A stretch of DNA of 64,000 nt from Hyphomicrobiales bacterium (GCA_900470285.1 UCAG01000002.1:62001-126000), one strand, 5' to 3'; shown: positions 45,475-55,185, numbered from the stretch's first letter. The notes: generated from the letters alone by a model not told the origin. Program-made: numbers and translations.

Positions 45475-47340
45475 TTACTGACGGATGTAATCGAACAGCA
45501 ATGCTTTAGCGCCTTCCGCATCGTTGTTATTAAGGAACTGCTGCATCTGCGGCAGGCGCTGCGGTATCTCGCTGGCTTTTGTACCGCGTTTTTCCGCACA
45601 AAGTATTTTAGGATGGCGGGTGCGCAATGCTTTGTCCGGATCATAGAACAGTTCTTCGTAAAGCTTCTCACCTTCACGAATACCGGTCACCCGAATTGCA
45701 ATATCCCCGTCAGGATTTTTAATATCACGCACAGACAATCCGGCCATCAGGATCATATTTTCAGCCAGATCTCTGATTTTCACCGGACTTCCCATTTCCA
45801 GCAAAGCCGTCTCGCCACTTTTAATTACCGCACCAGACTGAATAATCAGCTCTGCCGCCTCACGGATCGACATAAAATAACGGGTCATATTTTCATCGGT
45901 CAGTGTTACGGGACCTCCTGCAGCAATCTGTTCACGAAACAGCGGTACAACCGAACCATTAGACCCTAAAACATTACCAAAACGCACACTCGAAAATGAT
46001 TGTGCTGCGCCTTTTTGCTGCGCAAGATCTCCATAATGACGGATAACAAATTCTGCCCATCTTTTCGTTGCACCCATCACATTTGTCGGACGAACGGCTT
46101 TATCTGATGAAATCAAAACAAAGCGCTCCACGCCGGTTTTCAGCGCGGCGTCAGCAACAGCCTTCGTGCCCATGACATTATTGCGGATACCTTCAAGCGG
46201 GTTCGCCTCGACTAAAGGTACATGCTTATAGGCTGCACAATGATAAATCGTATCAATCCCATGAGAGCGTATGACGTTCTCTAATAATTCCTGCTGAGTT
46301 ACAGAACCCAATACCGGAACGATTTCGCAATGCGCGACAGATTTCAGTTTACGCTCCAGCTGATAGAGCGCGAATTCCCCAACTTCGAATAAAACCAGCT
46401 TGCGCGGCTTCCAGTTTATAATAGTGCTGCACAATTCACTGCCGATAGAACCGCCCGCGCCTGTCACCATGATTGAGCGCCCCTCAATCATCGACTGCAA
46501 CATTACCTCATCCGGCGGCACCGGCGAGCGCCCCAGCAAATCATCAATTTCAATATTACGCAGTGCACCAACCAGATATTTCCCACGCGACAAATCTGCA
46601 ATCGGTGGCAAAATACTGGTGCGAATTTTCAGGCGCCCCAAAATACTGGCATAGGCTTTTCGCTCCGTCTCTCCCATCGACGGGTCCGAAATAACAACCT
46701 GACAAACACCATAATTCTTAACCAGATCATCTATAGATGCCGGTGCATAAACACGGGTTCCCGCAATATCCATACCGAGCAATGACGGATCCCGGTCAAT
46801 AAAACCGGCCACATAAGTGTCACGATGAACTCGCAATGCCGCTGCCAGCTGCTGCGCTGCCTCACCGGTACCAATGATCAAAGCCACTTCCCGTGACACA
46901 GGCCCTGTACTGTCGCGCAAAATCCATTTGGCTCCGAAACGGGAGATGGAAACCAAAATAGTAATCACCAGCCAGTAGATCAAAGGAACAGAACGCGGAA
47001 CGCCCGTTCCGCCGGTCATTTCGGTCAGGAAGGCTACAGCAACCCACAGTAAAGCCGCAATGGCAGTTGCCTGAAAGATGGACCAAATCGCCTTTTCCGG
47101 AAGATAGCGGATAACTGAACGGTAAAGACCATAGCGGATAAAAACAGGCACAGCGACCAGCGGCGCTACAAGCATCAGCAATATTTGCTTGATATTCGGT
47201 ACGAACAGAAAACCGTAGCGCAGAACATAAGCAACATAGACGCCAAGCAACAGCAAGGTCACATCCATGCCAAGCATGATAAGCTGCTTTACAAATCGCG
47301 GAAGTCCTGCAATCCGTCTGGAAAAATTTGCTGTTTTCAT
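45475..47340 (-). CDS. wbkD: UDP-sugar epimerase/dehydratase, WbkD/CapD/FlaA1 family
   Basis: 621 residues. Four N-terminal membrane helices and a CoA-binding-like Rossmann domain (to about 270) precede the extended SDR catalytic domain: NAD motif TGAGGSIGSEL (about 295), then SSDKAVRPTNVMGATKR with the SxK pattern where most SDRs have YxxxK, typical of 4,6-dehydratases such as PglF/WbpM. It makes modified UDP-sugars for surface polysaccharide. Its stop codon abuts that of the convergent wbkF homologue with no spacer. Confidence 0.9.
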   Translation of the reverse strand: MKTANFSRRIAGLPRFVKQLIMLGMDVTLLLLGVYVAYVLRYGFLFVPNIKQILLMLVAPLVAVPVFIRYGLYRSVIRYLPEKAIWSIFQATAIAALLWVAVAFLTEMTGGTGVPRSVPLIYWLVITILVSISRFGAKWILRDSTGPVSREVALIIGTGEAAQQLAAALRVHRDTYVAGFIDRDPSLLGMDIAGTRVYAPASIDDLVKNYGVCQVVISDPSMGETERKAYASILGRLKIRTSILPPIADLSRGKYLVGALRNIEIDDLLGRSPVPPDEVMLQSMIEGRSIMVTGAGGSIGSELCSTIINWKPRKLVLFEVGEFALYQLERKLKSVAHCEIVPVLGSVTQQELLENVIRSHGIDTIYHCAAYKHVPLVEANPLEGIRNNVMGTKAVADAALKTGVERFVLISSDKAVRPTNVMGATKRWAEFVIRHYGDLAQQKGAAQSFSSVRFGNVLGSNGSVVPLFREQIAAGGPVTLTDENMTRYFMSIREAAELIIQSGAVIKSGETALLEMGSPVKIRDLAENMILMAGLSVRDIKNPDGDIAIRVTGIREGEKLYEELFYDPDKALRTRHPKILCAEKRGTKASEIPQRLPQMQQFLNNNDAEGAKALLFDYIRQ

Positions 47341-47754
47341 ATGGTCAGTCTCTCACCTTATTCTTCAGCAAAATTCATCCCCTGCTTTCACAAATACAAT
47401 CGGGCAACAAAATAATATGATGAAATCAATCAAGTATTTGAATTTATTTAAATGTATCACTCATACTGACTAACAAAATACTTATATCAAAACCAGCCAA
47501 TCTCCCTGTATTCACAAAAAATCCAAGCAGAAAGGCAATGAATGACCGAAAAACAAAAACTATTGTTTTTCTTCAATTTTTCTAAATTGAACCATCGGTC
47601 TCTGCCTTACCAATCAAGCTTTCATGGATTTCGTAAAAGAAATTTATTCAGCATTTATGATTCACCAGTTTCGTTTCAGTTGCGCGGTCTGACAAGCTAA
47701 ATCAGTTGGTACTTTTTAGAAACCGCGCAACAAAATCATGTAATATTAACAATG
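47341..47754. other. intergenic region upstream of wbkD homologue
   Basis: 414 bp of A+T-rich sequence with no visible gene. It should contain the wbkD promoter and the 5' flank of that gene; the DUF2793 gene ends at its right edge. No repeat or terminator stands out. Confidence 0.5.
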
Positions 47755-48576
47755 CTATACAGTAACAGACTGATTGTTATCGATCCAAAGCCATTGCTGA
47801 CCATCGCTGAAAGCAAGCTTTCTGACCTGATCCGTTTTTATAAAGATAAGTGCTCCGGCACCGCTTTGTTCAGCATCTGGTAAAAAGCCAGCTTCATAAT
47901 TTCCGGGACGAATCGCCCCGCCGACATGCAAAGGCGCTGTTGGCCAGACTGAGCCTATTGCTATATTTCCACTTGCACTATCAATCCGCAGTGCCTGCCG
48001 CCATTGCCCGCTATCATCAGCAACTTTAATACTGAAATTGTTTTCACCGGTGATTCCCATTTCAGCATAACCGGTCCAGTTACTCTGAAACAAAAGAGAG
48101 GCTGTATTCTCGCGCAGGTTTTTATTGATTTTCAACTGATGCCCTGCGCCATTGTGTGTCAACAAAACTGCATCAGAGGCTACAGCCAGACGATTATAAG
48201 CATCAGCTTCCGTGTTGATGCCGGCCATAGGCTGCGGATTCAGAAGCGCCCGCCATTGACTGTCGGTAAATATGAATAGTGCATTTTCATCGGCAATATG
48301 CATGATCCATCCGCGCAAAGGTACGAAGAAGAACCATTCCCCATCCATGAAAGCAGCAAGATTACCCGCCTGCCCCTCCCATAAATCCGCAGCCCCTGCG
48401 GGCACAAGGTAGCGATCACCTTCCTGCGCAGTAGCCGGTGGTGAGGAATATTGCCGGCTTAAAACAGACAGATGCAAAAGAGCATCGAGATAACGCAGAG
48501 CTTCATTATGCGTGACGTGCTTCTGCGCCTGACTGGGCAAAATATAAGGCATTTTCAGATTAGGGGTTGTTTCCAT
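47755..48576 (-). CDS. orphan DUF2793 (phage tail-associated) protein
   Basis: 273 residues. The first about 110 residues are DUF2793 (LPSQAQKHVTHNEALRYLDALL, then DRYLVPAGAADLWEGQAGNLAAF), a domain found in Rhizobiales gene-transfer-agent and prophage tail modules. The rest (LTHNGAGHQLKINKN...APLHVGGAIRP) resembles tail-fibre stalk sequence. No other phage gene surrounds it. It is either a cargo relic or a host-adapted surface protein; its position beside O-antigen genes is notable. Confidence 0.85.
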   Translation of the reverse strand: METTPNLKMPYILPSQAQKHVTHNEALRYLDALLHLSVLSRQYSSPPATAQEGDRYLVPAGAADLWEGQAGNLAAFMDGEWFFFVPLRGWIMHIADENALFIFTDSQWRALLNPQPMAGINTEADAYNRLAVASDAVLLTHNGAGHQLKINKNLRENTASLLFQSNWTGYAEMGITGENNFSIKVADDSGQWRQALRIDSASGNIAIGSVWPTAPLHVGGAIRPGNYEAGFLPDAEQSGAGALIFIKTDQVRKLAFSDGQQWLWIDNNQSVTV

Positions 48577-48629
48577 ATCCGCTGTTTCCCGCTGTTTAAT
48601 GACGGAAAAAGTCTACGGATAAAATGAAA

Positions 48630-48652
48630 GACGGGGATAGATTTACCCCGTC
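48630..48652 (-). terminator. terminator of the xdh-ura operon
   Basis: 7-bp stem GACGGGG and CCCCGTC with a 9-nt loop, followed by TTTCATTTT on the minus strand, just after uraH. Confidence 0.75.
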
Positions 48653-48658
48653 AGGCCC

Positions 48659-49015
48659 TTAACTGCCGCGATAGGTGGAATAGGCCCACGGGCTGACCAG
48701 CAGCGGTACATGATAATTGGCACTCTCATCAGCAATCGCAAACCGGATCGGAATCAGATCAAGAAATGGCGGCTTCGCCTGATCCGCACCTTGCGATTCA
48801 AAATATTCGGCCACATGAAACTGAATTTCATAAGTGCCTATGCACATTTCTGTCTCATTGAGCAGCAGTTCATCGGTACGGCCATCAAGATTGGTTGCCG
48901 TCCGTTTAATCAGTTCCAGCTCACCACTGCCCTTCACCCGATAAAGCTCAAGACGCATTGCGGCAGCAGGTTTGCCATGCGCCGTATCGAGAACATGGGT
49001 TGAGAGTTTTGCCAT
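48659..49015 (-). CDS. uraH: 5-hydroxyisourate hydrolase
   Basis: Second step after urate oxidation: opens 5-hydroxyisourate to OHCU. A transthyretin-related protein of about 118 residues. Diagnostics are the N-terminal [14 protein letters not shown] and the C-terminal tetrapeptide YRGS, together with an internal [16 protein letters not shown] 49015 is preferred over one two codons earlier. It is the last gene of xdhA-xdhB-uraD-uraH, 32 bp after uraD. Confidence 0.95.
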   Translation of the reverse strand: MAKLSTHVLDTAHGKPAAAMRLELYRVKGSGELELIKRTATNLDGRTDELLLNETEMCIGTYEIQFHVAEYFESQGADQAKPPFLDLIPIRFAIADESANYHVPLLVSPWAYSTYRGS

Positions 49016-49047
49016 AACCATACCTTTTCTGCTGCATATACATTTTA

Positions 49048-49566
49048 CTAACCGAGCATATCCCCCAGCCGCAGCTCAGCGATACGCGCAATCTGCCGCA
49101 GTGCTTCAGAAATTTCCTGTTCCGGTGTATTTTTCAGACGCACTTCAAAACTGACCAGGATGGAATGTTTATCATGTCCTTTGCCATCAAAACCACGCAC
49201 TGCGAGAATAAAGGGAAAGTCAAAGCGCTGCTTATAGGCATCATTCAGGCGATGAAACCGCTCATATTCAGCATCATCCAGCCGGTCGAGCCCTGCCCCC
49301 TTCTGTTCGCTGGTTGAGGCATCAGTCAGATTGCCTGCACGTGCTGCCTTACCTGCCAGATCGGGATGCGCACGGATCAGCGTCAATTGCCTGGCCACAC
49401 CTGCTTTTTCAACTGCCTGCACCATTGCCTGATGCAAGGCAGAAACAGAAGCGAACGGCCTGTCTCCCGCCACTGCTTCTGCCACCCAAGGGGAATGCTC
49501 GAAAATACCGCCCAGAGCCGAAACAAATTCCGTTTCAGACAGCGAATTTAAATCCTGCAAATTCAT
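49048..49566 (-). CDS. uraD: 2-oxo-4-hydroxy-4-carboxy-5-ureidoimidazoline (OHCU) decarboxylase
   Basis: Makes (S)-allantoin from OHCU. About 172 residues: [17 protein letters not shown] at the start and [14 protein letters not shown] in the middle are hallmark segments with the active-site His. ATG 49566 follows the xdhB stop by one base, so translation is coupled. It works directly with UraH. Confidence 0.93.
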   Translation of the reverse strand: MNLQDLNSLSETEFVSALGGIFEHSPWVAEAVAGDRPFASVSALHQAMVQAVEKAGVARQLTLIRAHPDLAGKAARAGNLTDASTSEQKGAGLDRLDDAEYERFHRLNDAYKQRFDFPFILAVRGFDGKGHDKHSILVSFEVRLKNTPEQEISEALRQIARIAELRLGDMLG

Positions 49567-49567
49567 C

Positions 49568-51949
49568 TTAACCCTGCTTGTTATTTCCACTCTGGCGCTG
49601 ACGCAATTTGATGATCGATTTCAGCACGGTTTCCGGTGTGGCCGGTGCATCCAGCTCCGGCGAAAACTGGTGATCCGCAATCGAAGCAATGGCATCGCGG
49701 ATTGCCAGCCAGACGGAAATGCCAAGCATCAGCGGTGGTTCGCCAATAGCTTTGGAACGGAATACCGTTTCCTCGCGGTTCGGTGCATTTTCTAATATCC
49801 GCACATTGAAGATTTCCGGCACATCACGCGATCCCGGAATTTTATAGGTCGAAGGGCCTGCCGTGCGTAACCGTCCGGCTTTATCCCACCATAACTCCTC
49901 GCAAGTGACCCAGCCCATGCCTTGCACGAAAGCACCTTCAATCTGGCCAAGATCAATCGCCGGATTGAGCGGAAAGCCGACATCCTGCAAAATATCCGCC
50001 CGCAGGCAGCGCGTTTCACCCGTCAGAGTATCCACTGCCACTTCGGCAACAGCCGCACCATAGGTGAAATAGAAAAACGGGCGACCGCGCATCGTCTTGC
50101 CGTCCCAATGAATTTTCGGCGTCGCATAATGGGCAGCTTCCGAAAGCTGCACACGCTTTGACCATGTGAGTTTGGCAAGTTCGCCAAAAGACATGGATTC
50201 ATTGCCCGCATAGACACGGTTGCCACGGAAAATGATCTCGCTTTCTTCAATACCATAATGTTCTGAAGCGACCTTAGTCATGCGGCCTTTGATTGCCGTT
50301 GCTGCTTTAAAGGCTGCCATACCGTTGAGATCAGAACCGGTCGAAGCAGCCGTTGCTGAGGTGTTCGGCACTTTGCCGGTCGCTGTCGCCGAGATACGCA
50401 CCATGTCCAGATCAATCTGGAACACTTCAGCCACCACCTGTGCGACTTTGACAAACAATCCCTGCCCCATTTCTGTGCCGCCATGATTCAGGAAAACCGA
50501 ACCATCCTGATAGACATGCACCAGAGCACCCGCCTGATTGAGCGCTGTGAGATTGAACGAGATACCAAACTTCACCGGCATCATCGCCAGCCCGCGACGG
50601 ATCAGCGGATTACCCGCATTATAGGCATCAATCTCCGCACGTCGTTTTTGCCATTCACTGCTGCTCAGCAATGTTTCTGTCACCTGTACCAGCCGGTTAT
50701 CTTCAACCTTCTGGCCGTAGGGCGTTTCATCACCGGTCTCGTCACCGTAATAATTGACGGCGCGCAGCTGATTGGGATCAAGCCTCAGCTCACGGGCAAT
50801 CGTATCGACAATCGCTTCAATCGCGATAATACCCTGCGGCCCGCCAAAACCGCGGAATGCTGTATTGGACACAGTATTGGTTTTGCAAGCATGGCCGATG
50901 AAATGCGCATGTTCGATGAAATAGGAATTATCGGCATGGGTCAGCGCACGGGCAATTACCGGCCCTGTGAGATCGGGCAGGTTTCCGGCGCGGGCAAGAA
51001 ACTCAATATCCAGTCCTTTGATACGCCCGCGACTGTCCGTTCCGACCTGCCAATGCACCACAAAATCATGGCGCTTGCCGGTGGCGATCATATCATCGCG
51101 GCGTTTGAGGCGCATTTTGCACGGACGTCCGGTTTTGGCTGCAACCAGCGCGGCAGCACAAGCGATAATCGTCGCCTGACTTTCCTTACCGCCGAATCCG
51201 CCGCCCATACGCCGCACCTGACATTCCACCGCATGCGCGTGAAGTCCCAACACATGCGCCACATGATGTTGCACTTCGCTCGGATGCTGCGTTGAGGAAT
51301 GCACCAGCATATCACCGTTTTCCTGCGGCCAGTTTTCACCCGGAATGGCATAGGCAATATGGGTTTCGAGGTAGAAATGATCCTGTCCGCCCATCGAAAG
51401 GCGGCCGAAAAACTGATGCTCTGCATTGGCAATGGCGGTTTTGGCATCGCCCTGTTGCACCACCTGTTGGGGGATCACATAGCTCTTTTGCCGATGTGCT
51501 TCTTCCACATCCAGCACCGGCGGCAGTTCTTCAATATCCAGCTTCACCAGCTTTGCAGCCTTATAGGCAGCCTCAAAACTGGTCGCGGCAATCACCGCAA
51601 TTGCCCGTCCCTGATGGTCGAGCAGTTCCTCAGCAAAAAGCGGTTCACCGGGAAGCCCCGGCGAAACATCATTGATGCCCGGAATGTCATGCACATCCCA
51701 GATACCGATAACACCGGCCTGCGCCAAAGCCTCACTAGCATCCATGCTTTTCAACCGGCCATGGGCAACCGGTGATAAGATAAAAGCCGCATGAAGCGTA
51801 TCCGGCAATTCCGGCATATCATCAATATAAGTCGCGGCACCCGCCACATGGCGGCTTGCGGAATCATGTACAACACCATGTCCGACAATGCTGCGCTCGA
51901 CTTTGCCTACGTTTTCCGGCGTCGGAAAAGGCTGATTAAGTGCAATCAT
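49568..51949 (-). CDS. xdhB: xanthine dehydrogenase, molybdenum-binding subunit
   Basis: Oxidises hypoxanthine and xanthine to urate. 793 residues, the usual XdhB size. Molybdopterin-binding signatures include GGQDHFYLETHIAYAIPGE (split by family variation), RRMGGGFGGKE, the FRGFGGPQG Arg segment, and GTEMGQGL; the catalytic Glu is in IGEPPLMLG. It overlaps xdhA by 4 bp (ATGA). No xdhC maturation gene follows. Confidence 0.95.
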   Translation of the reverse strand: MIALNQPFPTPENVGKVERSIVGHGVVHDSASRHVAGAATYIDDMPELPDTLHAAFILSPVAHGRLKSMDASEALAQAGVIGIWDVHDIPGINDVSPGLPGEPLFAEELLDHQGRAIAVIAATSFEAAYKAAKLVKLDIEELPPVLDVEEAHRQKSYVIPQQVVQQGDAKTAIANAEHQFFGRLSMGGQDHFYLETHIAYAIPGENWPQENGDMLVHSSTQHPSEVQHHVAHVLGLHAHAVECQVRRMGGGFGGKESQATIIACAAALVAAKTGRPCKMRLKRRDDMIATGKRHDFVVHWQVGTDSRGRIKGLDIEFLARAGNLPDLTGPVIARALTHADNSYFIEHAHFIGHACKTNTVSNTAFRGFGGPQGIIAIEAIVDTIARELRLDPNQLRAVNYYGDETGDETPYGQKVEDNRLVQVTETLLSSSEWQKRRAEIDAYNAGNPLIRRGLAMMPVKFGISFNLTALNQAGALVHVYQDGSVFLNHGGTEMGQGLFVKVAQVVAEVFQIDLDMVRISATATGKVPNTSATAASTGSDLNGMAAFKAATAIKGRMTKVASEHYGIEESEIIFRGNRVYAGNESMSFGELAKLTWSKRVQLSEAAHYATPKIHWDGKTMRGRPFFYFTYGAAVAEVAVDTLTGETRCLRADILQDVGFPLNPAIDLGQIEGAFVQGMGWVTCEELWWDKAGRLRTAGPSTYKIPGSRDVPEIFNVRILENAPNREETVFRSKAIGEPPLMLGISVWLAIRDAIASIADHQFSPELDAPATPETVLKSIIKLRQRQSGNNKQG

Positions 51950-53427
51950 AGTGCCATCACCTCCACCACTTCACCGGCCAGATCATGGCGCAGGCGCTCA
52001 ACCAGATTTTGTGCCACCATCAGCCGGTATTCGGCACTGCCGCGCCAGTCACTTAAAGGCGCAAGCTCTGTGGCAATAGCCTGTGCACAGGCCGCAACTG
52101 CAGCTCCATCCAGCGCCTTGCCGGTCAGCGCCTGCTCGGCACTTTTCACCCGTTTTGGTATCGCTGCCATACCGCCAAAGGCAATACGGGCATCTGTTAC
52201 AATACCGCCCTCACGCGTCACACGAAATGCACCGCAAACAGTGGAAATATCCTGATCGTAGCGCTTGGAGATTTTATAAACGCGGTAATCCTGTGTGGCA
52301 GCCAGCTTCGGAAGCGTGAGTGAAGCAATCACCTCATCACTGCGCAATTCTGTTTTGCGGTAATCAAGAAAGAAATCTTCCAGCGGCAGTGTACGGCTGC
52401 CATTTGAGCCTGCCAGTTCAATCTCAGCGCCAAGGCCGATCAGCGCTGGCGGCCCGTCCCCGATCGGACTGGCCGTGCCGATATTACCGCCAATCGTGCC
52501 TTGATTGCGGATTTGCACAGAGCCGAAACGGCGCAGCAAAATCGTGAGCGACGGATAATGATTGCCGATAGTCTTCAGCACCTCCGCCCATGTCACCGCA
52601 GCGCCAAACCGGAAGGACGTTGCATCCTCACGGATATCGCGCAATTCACGTACATGCGCTGTCGAGATCACCTCATTCCAGTCACTGTGATAATCGGCCA
52701 GCGCCACACCAAGATCAGTCCCGCCAGCCAACAGCAGGCTCTGCGGATATTGCGCGCGCAGTTCCACCAGTTCTTTAAGTGTCTGCGGCTGATGGTAGGT
52801 TGAGCCATTATGGCTAAAACCCGATTGCGGGCGGATATCCTGTAAAGAACCGGAAAGCGGTTGTGCTACCGGTGCGCCGCCATCTGCAATCACCTTGCGT
52901 GCAGCTTCGACAATCGGGCGATAGCCGGTGCAGCGGCAGAGATTACCCGCCAGCGTATCATGGATCAGCTGATCGTCGGCTTTGGCACCGGTACTGGCAC
53001 AATCCGCAGCCAGTCCGCTCAGCGACATCACAATACCGGGTGTACAAAAACCGCATTGTGATGAGCCGTTTTCGGCCATCGCCGCCTGCACGGGATGGAG
53101 TTGTGTGGTTTTTAACCCCTCAACTGTGACCAAAGCTTTACCGTCCAGCTGCCCCATTGTGAGGATACAGCTGTTAACAGCGCGGTAGCGAAACGCTCCG
53201 TCATCCTTGTTTGATTGTGGTTCACCCGCCGCAGTGTCAGCCTGCGCAATAGCGTCCATATCTGTGCCGATTAAAACGGAGCATGCCCCGCAATCCCCCT
53301 CGGCACAGCCTTCTTTCGTTCCCTTGAGCCGCGCCTCCCCGCGCAACCATTCCAGAACCGTTGTATCTGGCCGGATCTGAACATCCTGCCGGTGACCATT
53401 CAGAAAGAAACGGATCATCTGTGTCAT
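51946..53427 (-). CDS. xdhA: xanthine dehydrogenase, FeS/FAD subunit
   Basis: 493 residues fusing an N-terminal [2Fe-2S] ferredoxin (CAEGDCGACSVLIG), a second [2Fe-2S] domain (CGFCTPGIV and CRCTGYRP), a linker and an FAD domain (LLAGGTDLGV; IGGNIGTASPIGD). It passes electrons from XdhB to NAD(+). First gene after a 150-bp gap following allA, so it may have its own promoter. Confidence 0.95.
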   Translation of the reverse strand: MTQMIRFFLNGHRQDVQIRPDTTVLEWLRGEARLKGTKEGCAEGDCGACSVLIGTDMDAIAQADTAAGEPQSNKDDGAFRYRAVNSCILTMGQLDGKALVTVEGLKTTQLHPVQAAMAENGSSQCGFCTPGIVMSLSGLAADCASTGAKADDQLIHDTLAGNLCRCTGYRPIVEAARKVIADGGAPVAQPLSGSLQDIRPQSGFSHNGSTYHQPQTLKELVELRAQYPQSLLLAGGTDLGVALADYHSDWNEVISTAHVRELRDIREDATSFRFGAAVTWAEVLKTIGNHYPSLTILLRRFGSVQIRNQGTIGGNIGTASPIGDGPPALIGLGAEIELAGSNGSRTLPLEDFFLDYRKTELRSDEVIASLTLPKLAATQDYRVYKISKRYDQDISTVCGAFRVTREGGIVTDARIAFGGMAAIPKRVKSAEQALTGKALDGAAVAACAQAIATELAPLSDWRGSAEYRLMVAQNLVERLRHDLAGEVVEVMAL

Positions 53428-53576
53428 AAGACCAGATTGTTACGCCTCTGAATACTCGTCAAGATGTGGCGTGACAAATGCGGCAAATTAGCTTTGAGTT
53501 GCGTTTTAAAGCGACATTTCCAACCTGTTTCATGCCGCTTTTAAACCATGCGGATTCGAAGCATCTGACCGGATGG

Positions 53577-54083
53577 TCAAATACTCCTGCCAGAAATCGT
53601 GAAATTTTGCTGCGGGAAATAATATTCCTCCAGATTATTGCCTGCACCGCCACGATCAACCACCAGAAAATCCGAAGTCTCATCCAGTGCCAGCAGCGGA
53701 TGATGCCAGACATTGCGATGATAATTCACGCCCTGAATGCCTTTCGCCAAAAAAGCCACCGGCGTGTGCGGAACACCATTATTATCTTCTGCAACCACCA
53801 CCAGATAGTCGCGTCCGCTCAGCGGCATAAAGGCTTGTGAGCCCAACGGATGCCGTTCAACCATCTTAATGGTCAGCGGCAGCTCCCAAGGCTTGCTACG
53901 GAAGATATTAATCAAAACATAAGCACCCTCACCGATAACATCGGCTTTCGCCAGCGCATGATGACGCTCGGTAATGTCCCAGTTGATGAGTTTAACCTCG
54001 CCCAAACCAGTTTCGATAATATCCCCGAAAGGCGCGAAATTTTCCGGCGTCAAAGCCTGTACCGGCAAATTGATCAGTTCCAT
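53577..54083 (-). CDS. allA: ureidoglycolate lyase
   Basis: Splits (S)-ureidoglycolate to glyoxylate and urea. About 168 residues, family length. Signature segments are NFAPFGDII, the metal-binding MVERHPLGSQAFMPL, and NYHRNVWHHPLLALD. ATG 54083 is at MELINLPVQALTP; the longer frame overlaps puuE and is not used. It follows puuE without a gap. Confidence 0.92.
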   Translation of the reverse strand: MELINLPVQALTPENFAPFGDIIETGLGEVKLINWDITERHHALAKADVIGEGAYVLINIFRSKPWELPLTIKMVERHPLGSQAFMPLSGRDYLVVVAEDNNGVPHTPVAFLAKGIQGVNYHRNVWHHPLLALDETSDFLVVDRGGAGNNLEEYYFPQQNFTISGRSI

Positions 54084-54084
54084 C

Positions 54085-55002
54085 TTATTGCCCTGCCGGT
54101 TTGTGATGTTCATGCCAATGGCGGGCAATATCAATGCGCTTGGCTACCCAGACTTTGTCATGGGACTGCACATAATCCAAAAAACGCTCCAGTGCTGCGG
54201 CGCGACCCGGGCGGCCGACAAGGCGGCAGTGAAGACCGACAGACATCATCTTCGGCGCGCCTTCCCCGCCTTCGCGGTAAAGCACATCAAAAGTGTCTTT
54301 CAGATAGTTGAAAAACTGGTCACCGGCATTAAAGCCCTGCGGCGTGGCAAAGCGCATATCATTGGTATCGAGCGTATATGGCACGATCAGATGCGGCCCT
54401 TTTGGCCCTTCAATCCAGTAAGGCAGTTCATCGGCATAGGAATCAGCGGAATAGACAAAACCACCCTCTTCCATCACCAGCTGCAGCGTATTGTCGGAAG
54501 GTTTGCCCTGATAGATACCGTAAGGGCGCTCGCCGGTCAGTTCTGTGTGCAGGCGTACGGCTTCCTGAATGTGACGGCGTTCTTCTTCTTCTGTGAAATC
54601 CTTATATTCCAGCCAGCGCAGACCATGACTGGCGATTTCCCAGCCCGCTTCTTTCATCGCTGCAACGGCTTCCGGATTACGTTCCATGGCTTTGGTCACG
54701 CCATAGACTGTCACACCCATATTGCGCTTGGTGAACATGCGCCACAACCGCCAGAAACCGGCACGGGCACCATATTCGTAGATCGATTCCATATTCTGGT
54801 TGCGCTGTTTCGGCCAGCTTTGCGCGCCGACAATTTCGGAGAGCAGGCATTCGGAACCGGCATCCCCGTCCAGAATGCAGCTTTCGCCGCCCTCTTCATA
54901 ATTAACCACAAACTGCACCGCGATCTGTGCGCCGTTCGGCCAGCGCGGATCCGGTGTATGACGGCCATAACCGATAAATTCCCGATCACCACATTTCTGC
55001 AT
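54085..55002 (-). CDS. puuE: allantoinase PuuE (polysaccharide deacetylase fold)
   Basis: Metal-independent allantoinase converting allantoin to allantoate, unrelated to AllB-type enzymes. About 305 residues. The start YGRHTPDPRWPNGAQIAVQF and VNYEEGGE are family hallmarks, followed by the NodB-like core (EIASHGLRWLEYKD). GGGGAG lies 6 nt before ATG 55002. It is the first gene of the purine cluster; a palindromic operator candidate lies upstream. Confidence 0.94.
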   Translation of the reverse strand: MQKCGDREFIGYGRHTPDPRWPNGAQIAVQFVVNYEEGGESCILDGDAGSECLLSEIVGAQSWPKQRNQNMESIYEYGARAGFWRLWRMFTKRNMGVTVYGVTKAMERNPEAVAAMKEAGWEIASHGLRWLEYKDFTEEEERRHIQEAVRLHTELTGERPYGIYQGKPSDNTLQLVMEEGGFVYSADSYADELPYWIEGPKGPHLIVPYTLDTNDMRFATPQGFNAGDQFFNYLKDTFDVLYREGGEGAPKMMSVGLHCRLVGRPGRAAALERFLDYVQSHDKVWVAKRIDIARHWHEHHKPAGQ

Positions 55003-55062
55003 ATTCTGCTCCCCAATTGTCTTTGCGCAGATTGATAAAACAACCACGCTTTTGTCAATGTT

Positions 55063-55094
55063 AAATTGTCGACAATTTTAACAATAATTGTCGA
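55063..55094 (-). promoter_or_regulatory. tandem operator candidate upstream of puuE
   Basis: A perfect 16-bp palindrome AAATTGTCGACAATTT (55063-55078) is followed about two helical turns later by a second AATTGTCGA half-site (55086-55094) next to ACAATAATTGT. The ATTGTCGACAAT core resembles GntR-family operators. It sits between puuE and the divergent MBL hydrolase gene. Confidence 0.6.
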
Positions 55095-55185
55095 TTGTAC
55101 TATATCGGGCGGATAAGCGGGACAAGTCACCGAAAAGCCTTTATAGACACTCTGTTATTATTGTGATGCCTGCCGGAAAGTCTCT

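Noticed and set aside
47755-48576. A prophage or gene-transfer-agent locus at 47.8-48.6 kb
   Set aside because: Only one tail-associated gene is present; no capsid, portal, terminase, integrase or attachment repeats are visible.
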